A DNA stretch of 64,000 nt from Candidatus Krumholzibacteriota bacterium (lineage in GTDB: Bacteria; Krumholzibacteriota; Krumholzibacteriia; Krumholzibacteriales; Krumholzibacteriaceae), in the NCBI GenBank assembly GCA_016933255.1, contig JAFGBF010000008.1:122017-186016 (forward strand), written 5' to 3'. The position numbers and the translations under genes are program-made. The notes beneath the pieces were generated by a model. That model did not search any database. It was not told the origin of the DNA and saw nothing but the letters and a program-made list of their open reading frames with translations. Shown here one piece after another: positions 51,605 through 61,302 of the stretch. Numbering within the stretch: position 1 is the stretch's first letter; every line of letters starts with the position of its first letter.

Positions 51605-52531
51605 ATGCAGATCATTTCCTTCCTCTTTGACAAACACCTGGAAAAATCCGTTCTGGCTCTAGCTGTCTCTCTGTCTGTCTTTATGCTGACTCTCGGCGAG
51701 GACAGCAAGATAAATGCAGCAAGGGAGATAAGTTCTGTCCTCCTGTATCTTTCTCCTGTCCAGAAAATGGAAGAGTATTTCACGGATATCGAAGACTTGA
51801 GGATAGAAAACCTCAAACTCAGGGAGGCAGCTGTCTCGCTGGCCCACGAAAACGAAAGGCTGATCCAGTTCGGGGAAGAGAGAAACAGGCTGCGGGAGAT
51901 GCTCGGTTTCAGAAGAGATTCCTTCTTTAAATTTATGCCCTGCGAGGTGATAGCAAAAAGTTCAAACCGGTTCCACCACTCGGTGACGGTCGACAGGGGC
52001 AGTGCCGAGGGGGTAAAAGCAGGGATGGCTGTCGTAGGATATATGGGCCTTGTAGGAAAGGTGACGCAGGTTTTTCCATTTTCCTCCCGGATCCTTCTGA
52101 TAAATAACAAGGCGATCTCGGTCAGCTGCATCGATAAAAGGAGCCGGATCGTAGGGATCCTGAACTGGGAGAGAGGGAACCGTTTTAATCTTGATTTTAT
52201 AGGCAGTGAGGAAGATGTCATACCCGGCGACACACTTCTGACCAGCGGGCTGGGAAGGGTCCTTCCGAAAGGATTTCCAGTTGGAACTGTCTCCAGGGTC
52301 GATAAGGAAAAGACAGGCCTCTCACTTAAGGTCAGCGTCTCGAGCACAGCAGATCTGAATACCGTTGAGGAACTGTTTATTGTCATCGGAGGGCGGGACT
52401 GGGAAAGCAGAGAGATACTCGACCTTTTGGAGAATATTAAAAAAGAAGAACAGTCGGCAGACAAGACTACAGAAGGCAACTCTACTGATAAGACAACAGA
52501 AGACAAGCCGGCTGATAAGATAAAGGAGTGA
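51605..52531 (+). CDS. mreC: Rod-shape-determining protein MreC
   Basis: Coiled coil then VIAKSSNRFHHSVTVDRGSAEGVKAGMAVVGYMGLVGKVTQV; position between mreB and mreD. Confidence 0.95.
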   Translation: MQIISFLFDKHLEKSVLALAVSLSVFMLTLGEDSKINAAREISSVLLYLSPVQKMEEYFTDIEDLRIENLKLREAAVSLAHENERLIQFGEERNRLREMLGFRRDSFFKFMPCEVIAKSSNRFHHSVTVDRGSAEGVKAGMAVVGYMGLVGKVTQVFPFSSRILLINNKAISVSCIDKRSRIVGILNWERGNRFNLDFIGSEEDVIPGDTLLTSGLGRVLPKGFPVGTVSRVDKEKTGLSLKVSVSSTADLNTVEELFIVIGGRDWESREILDLLENIKKEEQSADKTTEGNSTDKTTEDKPADKIKE

Positions 52532-52534
52532 CCG

Positions 52535-53032
52535 TTGCATATCCTGCGGATGATACTGGCTTCATTCGTTGTCTTTGTTTTCCAGGTGATCCTGTCTCAT
52601 ATCATCTCGTTCGGCGAGGCCTCGCCGGATTTTGTCCTTATACTCCTTATCGTTCTTGTGATGCATCAGAAACCGGTCCTGGCGATCATCATCGGATTTC
52701 TCCTGGGATTTCTCCAGGATCTTGGTAACGCGTCGTACCTTGGTATGAACGCGCTTGCAAAATCACTGACCGGATATGTCGTGGCAAGATACGCTTCAGA
52801 TCTGCTTCCGGACAGTTCTTTGTTCAAGGGATTGCTTATTCTGGTTTCTTCGCTGGCAGGCGACGTCATACTTCTGAACATCATGGCTTCTTTCGATCAG
52901 GTCAGCGTTTTAGTCGCTTTTTTCCGATATTCCCTCTTATCGGCTGTATATACCGCCGTTGTGGGAGTGATAGTCTTCAAAGTAATTCAAATTCTGCCCG
53001 GGAGGACGGTGCGTTCAGGTGTCGGGTTTTGA
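52535..53032 (+). CDS. mreD: Rod-shape-determining protein MreD
   Basis: Small multi-TM protein (DFVLILLIVLVMHQKPVLAIIIGFLLGFLQDL) in the mre operon; TTG start. Confidence 0.9.
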   Translation: MHILRMILASFVVFVFQVILSHIISFGEASPDFVLILLIVLVMHQKPVLAIIIGFLLGFLQDLGNASYLGMNALAKSLTGYVVARYASDLLPDSSLFKGLLILVSSLAGDVILLNIMASFDQVSVLVAFFRYSLLSAVYTAVVGVIVFKVIQILPGRTVRSGVGF

Positions 53033-54848
53033 CAGGCAGAGCGAGTTCTATTTTAATCACAGGAAAAGGATGCTCCTGATCATTGTGATCGGAGTGACTT
53101 CTATCCTCGCCATGAGGCTGTTTTATCTCCAGGTGATCCGCAGGGATTACTACAGAAGACTGGCGATATCCAACAGAATACAGAGAGAACGCGTTGTTGC
53201 GCCGCGCGGATTGATCAGGTCTTCTGACGGATCCAAACTTGTCGTCAATGTTCCCGTATATCAGATCAGTGTCGTTCCCGGCAAACTTGCCGGAAAGGAA
53301 GAAAGACTCAGGCTTGCCTGCGAATGGCTTAATATCGATGAGGAAAAAATGTTTTTAAATCTCGTCGAATGGAATAAACGATATTCGGACGGCCGTGAGA
53401 TGACGGTCGTTCAGGCGGCTGAAAAATCCCAGATATCGATCCTTATGGAGAACAGGGCGTTTTTCCCCTTCTTCAAACTGGTCATGAAGCATCGAAGGCA
53501 GTATACGGAAGGCTCTCTCGCTTCTCATCTGCTTGGATATGTCGGAGAAGTGACAGACGAGGAACTCAAAGGGACCGGGAGATTCGGTATTGGAGATATA
53601 ATAGGCAGGACGGGGATCGAGTATGTCTACGAGGAACATCTAAGAGGCGAGGATGGAGTAAAGATCGTAGAGATCAGTGCTGAAGGGATGCGCGTGGGGG
53701 AGTACGGCAGCGTGGAGGAGAAAGAGGTGTTCGAGGGTTTTGTCAGATCCCGCCCCCCCGTTCCCGGCTCGGACCTTATACTGACGATGAATATTGATCT
53801 GCAGAGAGAGATAGAACAGATCTTCGACTGGGACAAAGGGTGCGTTGTAGCGATGGATCCTGAGACAGGCGGGATCCTTGCGGCGGTCAGCCGCCCCTCT
53901 TATGATCCCAATATATTCAGGGAAGGGATAAGCGAAAAGGAATGGAATTATCTTAATAATGATCCTGACAAGCCCCTTTTCAACAGGATCGTCCAGGCGA
54001 CGTATCCTCCCGCTTCGACCTTCAAACTGGTTGTTGCGTATTCTGCGCTTCACTTCAGGGTCATCTCACCGAATGAGAGGTTTCAGCCGTGTTACGGAGG
54101 ATATCAGTTCGGCAACAGGTTTTTCAGATGCTGGAAGCCTGAGGGGCACGGAACCTCGACACTGTTTGACGCGATCGTCAATTCATGTGATGTATATTTT
54201 TATCAGGTGGGCGAACTGTCCAGTGCGGATGATCTCGCATACGCGGGAAGGCTTTTCGGTCTGGGGCGGCAGACCGGGCTCGATCTTCCGAGCGAGGCAA
54301 GGGGGACCCTTCCTGACCACTCATACTTCGACCGCAGGTTCGGAAAACATAAATGGACTAAAGGGCACCTGTTAAACTATTCGATAGGCCAGGGCGAGCT
54401 GCTCGTGACACCGATACAGCTCTGTATGATGGCAGCTATGATAGCGAATGACGGAAAACGAATAGTACCTCATGTAGTAGGCAGGATCGTAGATTCTGAA
54501 GGAGTAGAGACTCCGGTCGGCGATAGTCCGGCGGTCACTATTCCTCAGATCGATCAAAGACATCTGAAGTTCATTCAGCGGGCGATGGAATCGGTCGTAT
54601 CGGGAGAGGGAGGGACCGGGAGGGGATGCGCGATAGCCGGCAAGAGGATAGCGGGTAAGACGGGGACAGCTCAGAATTCAGGAGAAGATCATGCTATTTT
54701 TATAGCTTATGCTCCCGTTGAAAGACCCCGGATCGCGATTGCAGTGATTATGGAAAATGCAGGCCACGGCGGCGCAATGGCTGTTCCGATGGCCCGAAAG
54801 ATATTTTCCGCATATTTTGAATGCTGTAAGACCAGGAAAGCAGAGTAA
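53019..54848 (+). CDS. mrdA: Penicillin-binding protein 2 (elongasome transpeptidase)
   Basis: SxxK: PPASTFKLV; NSCDVYFYQVG; KTGT: AGKTGTAQNSGEDHAIFIAYAP. Confidence 0.97.
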   Translation: MSGFDRQSEFYFNHRKRMLLIIVIGVTSILAMRLFYLQVIRRDYYRRLAISNRIQRERVVAPRGLIRSSDGSKLVVNVPVYQISVVPGKLAGKEERLRLACEWLNIDEEKMFLNLVEWNKRYSDGREMTVVQAAEKSQISILMENRAFFPFFKLVMKHRRQYTEGSLASHLLGYVGEVTDEELKGTGRFGIGDIIGRTGIEYVYEEHLRGEDGVKIVEISAEGMRVGEYGSVEEKEVFEGFVRSRPPVPGSDLILTMNIDLQREIEQIFDWDKGCVVAMDPETGGILAAVSRPSYDPNIFREGISEKEWNYLNNDPDKPLFNRIVQATYPPASTFKLVVAYSALHFRVISPNERFQPCYGGYQFGNRFFRCWKPEGHGTSTLFDAIVNSCDVYFYQVGELSSADDLAYAGRLFGLGRQTGLDLPSEARGTLPDHSYFDRRFGKHKWTKGHLLNYSIGQGELLVTPIQLCMMAAMIANDGKRIVPHVVGRIVDSEGVETPVGDSPAVTIPQIDQRHLKFIQRAMESVVSGEGGTGRGCAIAGKRIAGKTGTAQNSGEDHAIFIAYAPVERPRIAIAVIMENAGHGGAMAVPMARKIFSAYFECCKTRKAE

Positions 54849-54894
54849 GATGTATGACCGTTCGGAAAACACGGCTATCCGGGGAAGGTGAGAA

Positions 54895-56154
54895 TTGGCG
54901 AACAGGCTTTTTCGGAATATAGATCTGCTGGTACTCGTCCCGGCTTTGATACTCATTGCCATAGGACTTGTCAACCTCTACTCGGTAGGGCATGTCCCTG
55001 ACGAACTGATAGAGACCTTTGATACTGGAGGAAGAGGATATTTTCAAAAGCAGCTAATATGGTGTGCTATAGGTCTGGCAGTCATGTTTGTAGCGTTCAA
55101 GATCCATTTCAGATATTACGAGGGAACTGCCCTTATCTTTTATATTATTTCCCTGATATTTCTGGTTCTGGTCCTTTTGCTCGAACCTCTGAAGGGATCG
55201 AGCAGATGGATAAATATCGCCGGGTTCCGTTTTCAGCCCTCAGAGGTCATGAAGGTGGCGGCTGTTTTTCTAATTGCCAGGTTCCTCGCTGAAAAGCGTC
55301 ATGATCCGAACAGGTTTCGCATTCTTCTGATCTCGGTAGCAATCGTCGGTGTTCCTTTTCTGCTTGTCCTCAGGCAGCCGGATCTCGGGACCGCTCTCGT
55401 ATTTCCCGCCATTCTTTTGCCGGTCCTTTACTGGAGGGGGCTCAACGAAGGGCTTTTGATCCTCTTCCTGACCCCTGTGGTGAGTGCCTTCCTTACGGTT
55501 TACAGTCAGAGCACCTTTGACTATCCCCTTCCTCTCCTGCTTTTTTTCCTGGTGATACTGATGATAGTATATATGAGGCGGAAACATGTCTTTCAGTCTA
55601 TCATGCTTATAGTGATAAATCTCTCGGTCATGCTTGCGGTACCGGACCTCATAGGCTCCCTGAAACCGTATCAGCAGAGGCGGATACTGGCGTTTATGAG
55701 GCCTGAATCGGATATTCTCGGGATGGGGTGGCAGGTCTATCAATCCAAGGTGGCCATCGGGTCCGGGGGATTTGCCGGGAAAGGCTTTCTTCAGGGAACG
55801 CAGAAACTCTTCGCTTTTCTGCCGGAGCGGCACAGCGATTTTGCTTTCTCGGTGCTTTCCGAGGAAAGAGGTTTTATAGGAAGTCTGATAGTCATTTTTC
55901 TTTTCAGCCTGATCATAGCCCGCGGATTAAACCTTGCGACGAAGGTCAAAAACCGGTTCGCCTCGATTTCTCTTGTCGGCATATCATCGTATTTCGCTTT
56001 TCATGTCATCATCAATACCGGAATGACGATCGGCCTGGCTCCGGTAACGGGGCTGCCGCTTCCTTTTATCAGTTATGGAGGGTCTTCTCTTCTCATAAGC
56101 TGCTTCTTCGTCGGCGTATTATTGAATTTTGGTTCTAAGTATTATGAATATTGA
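54895..56154 (+). CDS. rodA: Rod shape-determining protein RodA (SEDS glycosyltransferase)
   Basis: Multi-TM; GSSRWINIAGFRFQPSEVMKVA; FLPERHSDFAFSVLSEERGF; PLPFISYGGSSLL; TTG start. Confidence 0.97.
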   Translation: MANRLFRNIDLLVLVPALILIAIGLVNLYSVGHVPDELIETFDTGGRGYFQKQLIWCAIGLAVMFVAFKIHFRYYEGTALIFYIISLIFLVLVLLLEPLKGSSRWINIAGFRFQPSEVMKVAAVFLIARFLAEKRHDPNRFRILLISVAIVGVPFLLVLRQPDLGTALVFPAILLPVLYWRGLNEGLLILFLTPVVSAFLTVYSQSTFDYPLPLLLFFLVILMIVYMRRKHVFQSIMLIVINLSVMLAVPDLIGSLKPYQQRRILAFMRPESDILGMGWQVYQSKVAIGSGGFAGKGFLQGTQKLFAFLPERHSDFAFSVLSEERGFIGSLIVIFLFSLIIARGLNLATKVKNRFASISLVGISSYFAFHVIINTGMTIGLAPVTGLPLPFISYGGSSLLISCFFVGVLLNFGSKYYEY

Positions 56155-56195
56155 TGTAGCCGGGAGCTGGTCCCGAAGATCATGGAGGTCTCCGG

Positions 56196-57524
56196 TTGGA
56201 TAAACAGATCGAAACGATCCTTGAACTGGCCTCCTCAGAAGGATATGAATGTGAAGTCTTCGGGGAGGTAATGAATCAGCTTCAGATAGAGGTCTACAAG
56301 GGTGAACTGGAGTCGATCGACAGGTCCAGGGATGAAGGTGTAGGCATCAGGCTGGTGAAAGACGGCAGGACTGGATTCACCTCGTCGAACGACCTGAGTG
56401 ATAAAGGGATCCATGCCGCCTTTGAAGAAGCAAAAATAAATGCCGGATGCAGCCTTCCTTCCGAGGTCGATCTGCTTGCGGATATGATGCCTCTCAGTAA
56501 ACCTCCCGTGAGGGATATATCTTTTTTCGAGACTGATCTTACCGAGGGGAAGATCGAGAGTGTCCGGCAGATGGAAAAGGCTGCTCTCGGGTTTGACAGG
56601 TCGATCGAAAACACTGAAGGGGCAGGGTATTCGGAAAGTTTTGGAGATGTATATATTTCCAGCACGAAAGGTTTTTCAAGAAAAGAAAAAAGAGGGATCT
56701 GTTCCTGTTCGGTATCTGCCGTTGCCCTGAAGGACAGGGAGGTCAGGACAGGCTGGTACTACAGCCAGGCTGTCGATATCGACCGCCTCGATTTCAGGAG
56801 TACCGGCGAGGAGGCCGCGAAAAGGGCTTCGAGCCTTCTTAAGGCTAAAAAGATCCCTTCAAAGCGCTATCCCGCGGTTATGGACGCGGCAGCTTTCACT
56901 GAAATCATCTACCTTCTTCAGGAGGGATTATCGGCCGAGATGGTGCTTAAGGGAACGACCGTATTCGCGGAAAAAATGGGGAGACCGACAGCGCCCGATA
57001 TATTTACTCTGCTGGATGATCCTTTTCTGGAAGGCGGATGTTTTAACGCGACTTTTGACGATGAGGGCGTTCCGAAGGAAAAATACGTACTGATCGATTC
57101 AGGAGTCGTAAAAGGGTTTTTGCATAACGTATGGTCCTCAAGAAAAATGGATACGCCTTCGACCGGCAACGCGGTGAGAGGTTCATATAAGGAGCAGCCT
57201 GTTCCTGGCCCTGCTAATCTCTATCTTGCGCCGGGAAAAAAGAATCTTGAAGAGATGATAGCGCAGATAGACGAGGGAGTATATATTCTCAATATCATGG
57301 GAATGCATACGGCTGATCCGATTTCAGGTGATTTCTCAGTGGGCATCAGCGGTCTGTATATCAAAGGCGGAAAAACGGAATTCGCCATTAACGAGATGAC
57401 TATAAGCGGGAATATACTGGATCTTCTCTCGGGTGTGAGGGAAATAGGGTCGGGACTGGTATTTATAGGGCCGTACGGAGCTCCTCCCGTTCTGATAGAG
57501 GGTCTTAGTATCAGCGGGACGTGA
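56196..57524 (+). CDS. TldD/PmbA (TldE) family protein
   Basis: VYKGELESIDRSRDEGVGIRLVKDGRTGFTSSNDLSDKGI; TADPISGDFSVGISGLYIKGGK resembles the PmbA/TldE branch. Confidence 0.92.
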   Translation: MDKQIETILELASSEGYECEVFGEVMNQLQIEVYKGELESIDRSRDEGVGIRLVKDGRTGFTSSNDLSDKGIHAAFEEAKINAGCSLPSEVDLLADMMPLSKPPVRDISFFETDLTEGKIESVRQMEKAALGFDRSIENTEGAGYSESFGDVYISSTKGFSRKEKRGICSCSVSAVALKDREVRTGWYYSQAVDIDRLDFRSTGEEAAKRASSLLKAKKIPSKRYPAVMDAAAFTEIIYLLQEGLSAEMVLKGTTVFAEKMGRPTAPDIFTLLDDPFLEGGCFNATFDDEGVPKEKYVLIDSGVVKGFLHNVWSSRKMDTPSTGNAVRGSYKEQPVPGPANLYLAPGKKNLEEMIAQIDEGVYILNIMGMHTADPISGDFSVGISGLYIKGGKTEFAINEMTISGNILDLLSGVREIGSGLVFIGPYGAPPVLIEGLSISGT

Positions 57525-57577
57525 CGCTGATATAGTAATGGCATTGACAAAAAAACGATAATTACCCAGGAGGGACG

Positions 57578-58360
57578 ATGCATCCTATATTGATCGAACT
57601 TGGAAGATTCAGGATTTATTCTTACGGTTTCATGCTTGCGTTGAGTTTCTTTGTCGGTATCCTGATCGCCGCCAAGAGAGCCGAAAAACAGGGTTTAAAA
57701 CCGGATATTATATACGATCTGAGTATATTCCTGATTCTGGGGGCCGTGATAGGTTCACGCGGATTATATATAATCACGCATCTCGACCACTTTCACAGTT
57801 TTATCGATATAATAGCTCTCTGGCAGGGCGGGGCCACGTATTACGGAGGATTGATCCTTGCTGCAGCGGGCGCGGTGGTCTTTCTAAGAATCAAGAAAAT
57901 AGCATTCCTCAAAATAGCTGATATCTGTTCACTCTCGATCGCGTCCGGGGTCTTCCTGACGAGGATAGGATGTTTCCTTAGCGGGTGCTGTTTCGGATCT
58001 CCGACGGAGTGTCCTCTCGGAGTCGTATTTCCCCCTGGATCTCCTGCCGGGTACACTTATTCAGGTCTTCACATCCACCCTACGCAGTTATATTCCTCAT
58101 TTTACGGACTGGTCATCTTCATCGCCCTTCTTCTTCTCGAAAAGAAAAAGAGTTTCGACGGGTATACATTCGGGTTCATGCTGATATTGTACGGGATCGC
58201 CCGTTTTATAGTCGATATTTTCAGATTTTATGATGAGTCCGCAGTAATATGGAGGGGTTTTGTAGATAATCAGTTTATCAGCGTCTTTCTGGTCGCGGGA
58301 GGCCTTTCTCTCCTTCTTATAAGAGGACGAAAGGCGAAAAGGGAAAAAACCCGGGCGTAG
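57578..58360 (+). CDS. lgt: Prolipoprotein diacylglyceryl transferase
   Basis: LALSFFVGILIAAKRAEKQG; RIGCFLSGCCFGSPTECPLGVVFP; HIHPTQLYSSFYGLVIF. Confidence 0.96.
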   Translation: MHPILIELGRFRIYSYGFMLALSFFVGILIAAKRAEKQGLKPDIIYDLSIFLILGAVIGSRGLYIITHLDHFHSFIDIIALWQGGATYYGGLILAAAGAVVFLRIKKIAFLKIADICSLSIASGVFLTRIGCFLSGCCFGSPTECPLGVVFPPGSPAGYTYSGLHIHPTQLYSSFYGLVIFIALLLLEKKKSFDGYTFGFMLILYGIARFIVDIFRFYDESAVIWRGFVDNQFISVFLVAGGLSLLLIRGRKAKREKTRA

Positions 58361-58409
58361 ACAGGGTCAATACAGCTGATATTCGGCGGAGCGGTCATGG
58401 TCTTACGGT

Positions 58410-59186
58410 GTGGTGAGGAGGCGGGGTATCTTTTCTTTTATTTCTCAGCTGGTCCTTCCGGCAAGATGCGTTGGATGCGGAACCCTTCTTGAAACGGCGA
58501 GGTCCGGCCATTCGCTGGTATTTCCCTGCGGATGGCCGAGCGAATCGCCAGCTTTTTTTAACAGAGATTTTTCAGTAAGGATATTCGGGCGATTGTCGAT
58601 ACCGGCAAGGATCCTCTGTGGAAAATGCTGGTTGAAGCTGATCCCCTCTACAGAGGCCGCCTTTCCTGAGCTCTGGGGAGGCATTCCGGCAGTGACCCCG
58701 TTTATAACCAACGATCTTCTGCTGAGGGTCATACGATTCCTTAAGTTCGAGAGCGGCAGGACCGCGGTCCCTCTTCTTTCATGGTGGATCGCCGCTTCCA
58801 TAGAGAGATACGACAGATCGCTGGTCGCCTCTGACGCGGCAGTCGTACCGATCCCTCTTCACAGAGTCAGGAGGATTGAAAGAGGATACAATCAGGCGGA
58901 ACTGATCGCCAGGGAGGTCGCATCGATACTTCGCATAAAGGTCGATAAATATCTCCTCAGGAGGAAAAAGAAAACGAAGCCCCAGTCGAAACTATCCGCT
59001 TCCGGCAGAAGGCTGAATGTCGAAAAAGCATTTACTGCCGAAAAAGATGATCTTCGGCCAGGCAGGGATATTATTTTGATCGATGACCTTATCACGACCG
59101 GAGAGACAGCGAGGGCGTGCGTAAGGGCATTGCAGGAGGTTTCTCTGAGCGCGGTGATGGTTGCGGCAGCGGGAAGGAGCCGATAG
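58410..59186 (+). CDS. ComF family phosphoribosyltransferase-like protein
   Basis: CVGCG near the N-terminus; IPLHRVRRIERGYNQAELIAREVA; PRPP loop DIILIDDLITTGETARAC. Confidence 0.93.
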   Translation: MVRRRGIFSFISQLVLPARCVGCGTLLETARSGHSLVFPCGWPSESPAFFNRDFSVRIFGRLSIPARILCGKCWLKLIPSTEAAFPELWGGIPAVTPFITNDLLLRVIRFLKFESGRTAVPLLSWWIAASIERYDRSLVASDAAVVPIPLHRVRRIERGYNQAELIAREVASILRIKVDKYLLRRKKKTKPQSKLSASGRRLNVEKAFTAEKDDLRPGRDIILIDDLITTGETARACVRALQEVSLSAVMVAAAGRSR

Positions 59187-59302
59187 AGCGGGTTTTCATC
59201 GAAAATCGGTAAAGCGGGAGTAATAATATTCATTGATTCCTGAGCCCCGGCGTGATTAGATAGGCAGGCAGACAGATTCAGAATTCTACCCTGGAGGGTG
59301 CG

Positions 59303-60226
59303 ATGCTGGTTACGAATAAGGAGCTGATGGATGCCGCAAAAGCGGGAGGTTACGCCGTCGGCGCGTTCAATATCAATAACATGGAGTTCGTGCAGGCAAT
59401 AACCGATGCTGCGGAGGAACTTAACAGTCCGGTGATACTTGCTGTCTCACAGGGAGCAATAAAGTATGCGGGATTCAGTAATATTGTCTCACTTGTGAGG
59501 ACCGCGTCAGAAGACAAGAAGGTGAAATTGTCTCTGCATCTTGATCATGGGAAAGATATGCAGATCATCGAGCAGTGTATCAATGACGGGTTTACTTCTG
59601 TAATGATCGACGGCTCGGACCTGCCGTTTGACGAGAATATTGCCATTACGAGAAAGGTAGTGGAGATGGCCCGTCCGAAAGGAGTCTCCGTCGAAGGAGA
59701 ACTCGGCCGCCTGGCAGGCGTCGAGGATCATGTCTCCGTGTCGAAAGAAAATGCTACGTACACCGACCCGGACGAAGCTGCCGAGTTCGTCGAAAAGACG
59801 GGGGTAGATTCACTCGCCGTTGCTATCGGGACGTCGCACGGAGCTTACAAATTCAAAGGCGACGCAAAGCTGGCAATGGACCGGTTGACCGAGATCATCG
59901 GGAAAGTCGATGTGCCGCTGGTCCTCCACGGAGCTTCCGGCGTCAATCAGGAACATGTGAAAATGGGGAACGAGTTCGGCGCGAAGCTTATGAACGCCAG
60001 GGGAGTTCCGGATGAGGCGATAACTGAAGCGGTGAAACGCGGAATCTGCAAAGTCAATATCGATACGGATATGAGAATAGCCTTTACAGTATTCATAAGA
60101 AAGACGATGTATGAGAAACCCGAGCTGTTTGATCCGAGAAAATACCTTGGCGCGGGCCGTGATGCCATAGTGGATGTCGTTAAATACAAGATCAATCTTT
60201 TTGGAAGTGAAGGAAAAGCTTTTTAA
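59303..60226 (+). CDS. fba: Class II fructose-bisphosphate aldolase
   Basis: AVGAFNINNMEFVQAITDAAEELNSPVILAVSQGA; LHLDHGKD; VSVEGELGRLAGVEDHV. Confidence 0.95.
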   Translation: MLVTNKELMDAAKAGGYAVGAFNINNMEFVQAITDAAEELNSPVILAVSQGAIKYAGFSNIVSLVRTASEDKKVKLSLHLDHGKDMQIIEQCINDGFTSVMIDGSDLPFDENIAITRKVVEMARPKGVSVEGELGRLAGVEDHVSVSKENATYTDPDEAAEFVEKTGVDSLAVAIGTSHGAYKFKGDAKLAMDRLTEIIGKVDVPLVLHGASGVNQEHVKMGNEFGAKLMNARGVPDEAITEAVKRGICKVNIDTDMRIAFTVFIRKTMYEKPELFDPRKYLGAGRDAIVDVVKYKINLFGSEGKAF

Positions 60227-60262
60227 CAGGCAGGAAGCAGTTTTTATCAAGGAGGAACAAGG

Positions 60263-61267
60263 ATGGCGATCAATGTTGCTATCAATGGATTCGGAAGGAT
60301 CGGCAGGCTTGTCTTTCGCGGGACGATCGGCGACAAGCGTTTCAATCTGGTGGCGATCAACGATCTTACCGACGCGAAGACTCTGGGACACCTTTTGAAA
60401 TATGATTCGGTCCATGGGAGATTCCCCGGTACGGTCAAGGTCCTGAAATCCGGAGACCTTTCTGTAAACGGCAAGAGAGTCAAAGTCCTGGCCGAGAGGG
60501 ACCCGGGTTCTCTTCCCTGGAAAGAACTTGGAATAGATGTCGTCATAGAATCCACGGGGTTTTTCAGGAAAAGAAAAGATGCTTCCCTGCATTTGAAATC
60601 CGGAGCAAAAAAAGTCATTATATCCGCCCCATCTCCCGATCCTGACATCATGATAGTCATGGGAGTCAATGACAACCTGTATAAAAAGAACAAGCATCAT
60701 ATCATTTCTACCGCGTCGTGTACTACCAACTGTCTTGCTCCCGTCGCCAAGGTGATCCATGACAGTTTCGGTATTGTGAACGGCCTTATGACGACGATCC
60801 ACGCTTATACGAACGATCAGAGCGTACTTGATTCACCGCACAAGGATCTTCGCAGGGCAAGAGCGTGCGCCGTGTCGATGATCCCGACGACGACCGGCGC
60901 TGCGGCTGCCGTTGGAATCGTTATGCCGTCTCTTAAAGGGAAGCTTAACGGAATGGCGGTGCGCGTCCCCGTTCCTGACGCTTCACTTGTAGACCTTACT
61001 TTGACTCTGAAAAAACCGGCTACCGTAGAAAAATTGAATGCCGCGGTAAAAAAAGCGGCCGAAACGAAGATGAAGGGCATTCTGGAATACACGGAGGATC
61101 CGATAGTGTCCTGTGATATAATCGGCAATCCCCATTCTTCGGTATTCGACAGCCTCGCGACGATGGCGATCTCGTCAAAAGTCTTCAAGGTCCTGTCGTG
61201 GTATGACAATGAGTACGGATACGCGATGAGGATGACTGATATGATGAGGCTTATCGTCAAAAAGTAG
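60263..61267 (+). CDS. gap: Glyceraldehyde-3-phosphate dehydrogenase, type I
   Basis: INGFGRIGRLVFRG; STASCTTNCLAPVAKVIHD; WYDNEYGYAMRM. Confidence 0.98.
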   Translation: MAINVAINGFGRIGRLVFRGTIGDKRFNLVAINDLTDAKTLGHLLKYDSVHGRFPGTVKVLKSGDLSVNGKRVKVLAERDPGSLPWKELGIDVVIESTGFFRKRKDASLHLKSGAKKVIISAPSPDPDIMIVMGVNDNLYKKNKHHIISTASCTTNCLAPVAKVIHDSFGIVNGLMTTIHAYTNDQSVLDSPHKDLRRARACAVSMIPTTTGAAAAVGIVMPSLKGKLNGMAVRVPVPDASLVDLTLTLKKPATVEKLNAAVKKAAETKMKGILEYTEDPIVSCDIIGNPHSSVFDSLATMAISSKVFKVLSWYDNEYGYAMRMTDMMRLIVKK

Positions 61268-61302
61268 GAATATCTGCTGGTGGAGTAGAGGGAGGGTTTG
61301 GT

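Noticed and set aside
50899-52506. 535-aa minus-strand ORF opposite mreB/mreC
   Set aside because: Ser/Leu/Arg-rich antisense translation of two clearly real genes, with no recognisable domain; typical shadow ORF.
59810-60802. 330-aa minus-strand ORF spanning fba and gap
   Set aside because: Runs antisense through two real genes and their spacer; no recognisable domain.
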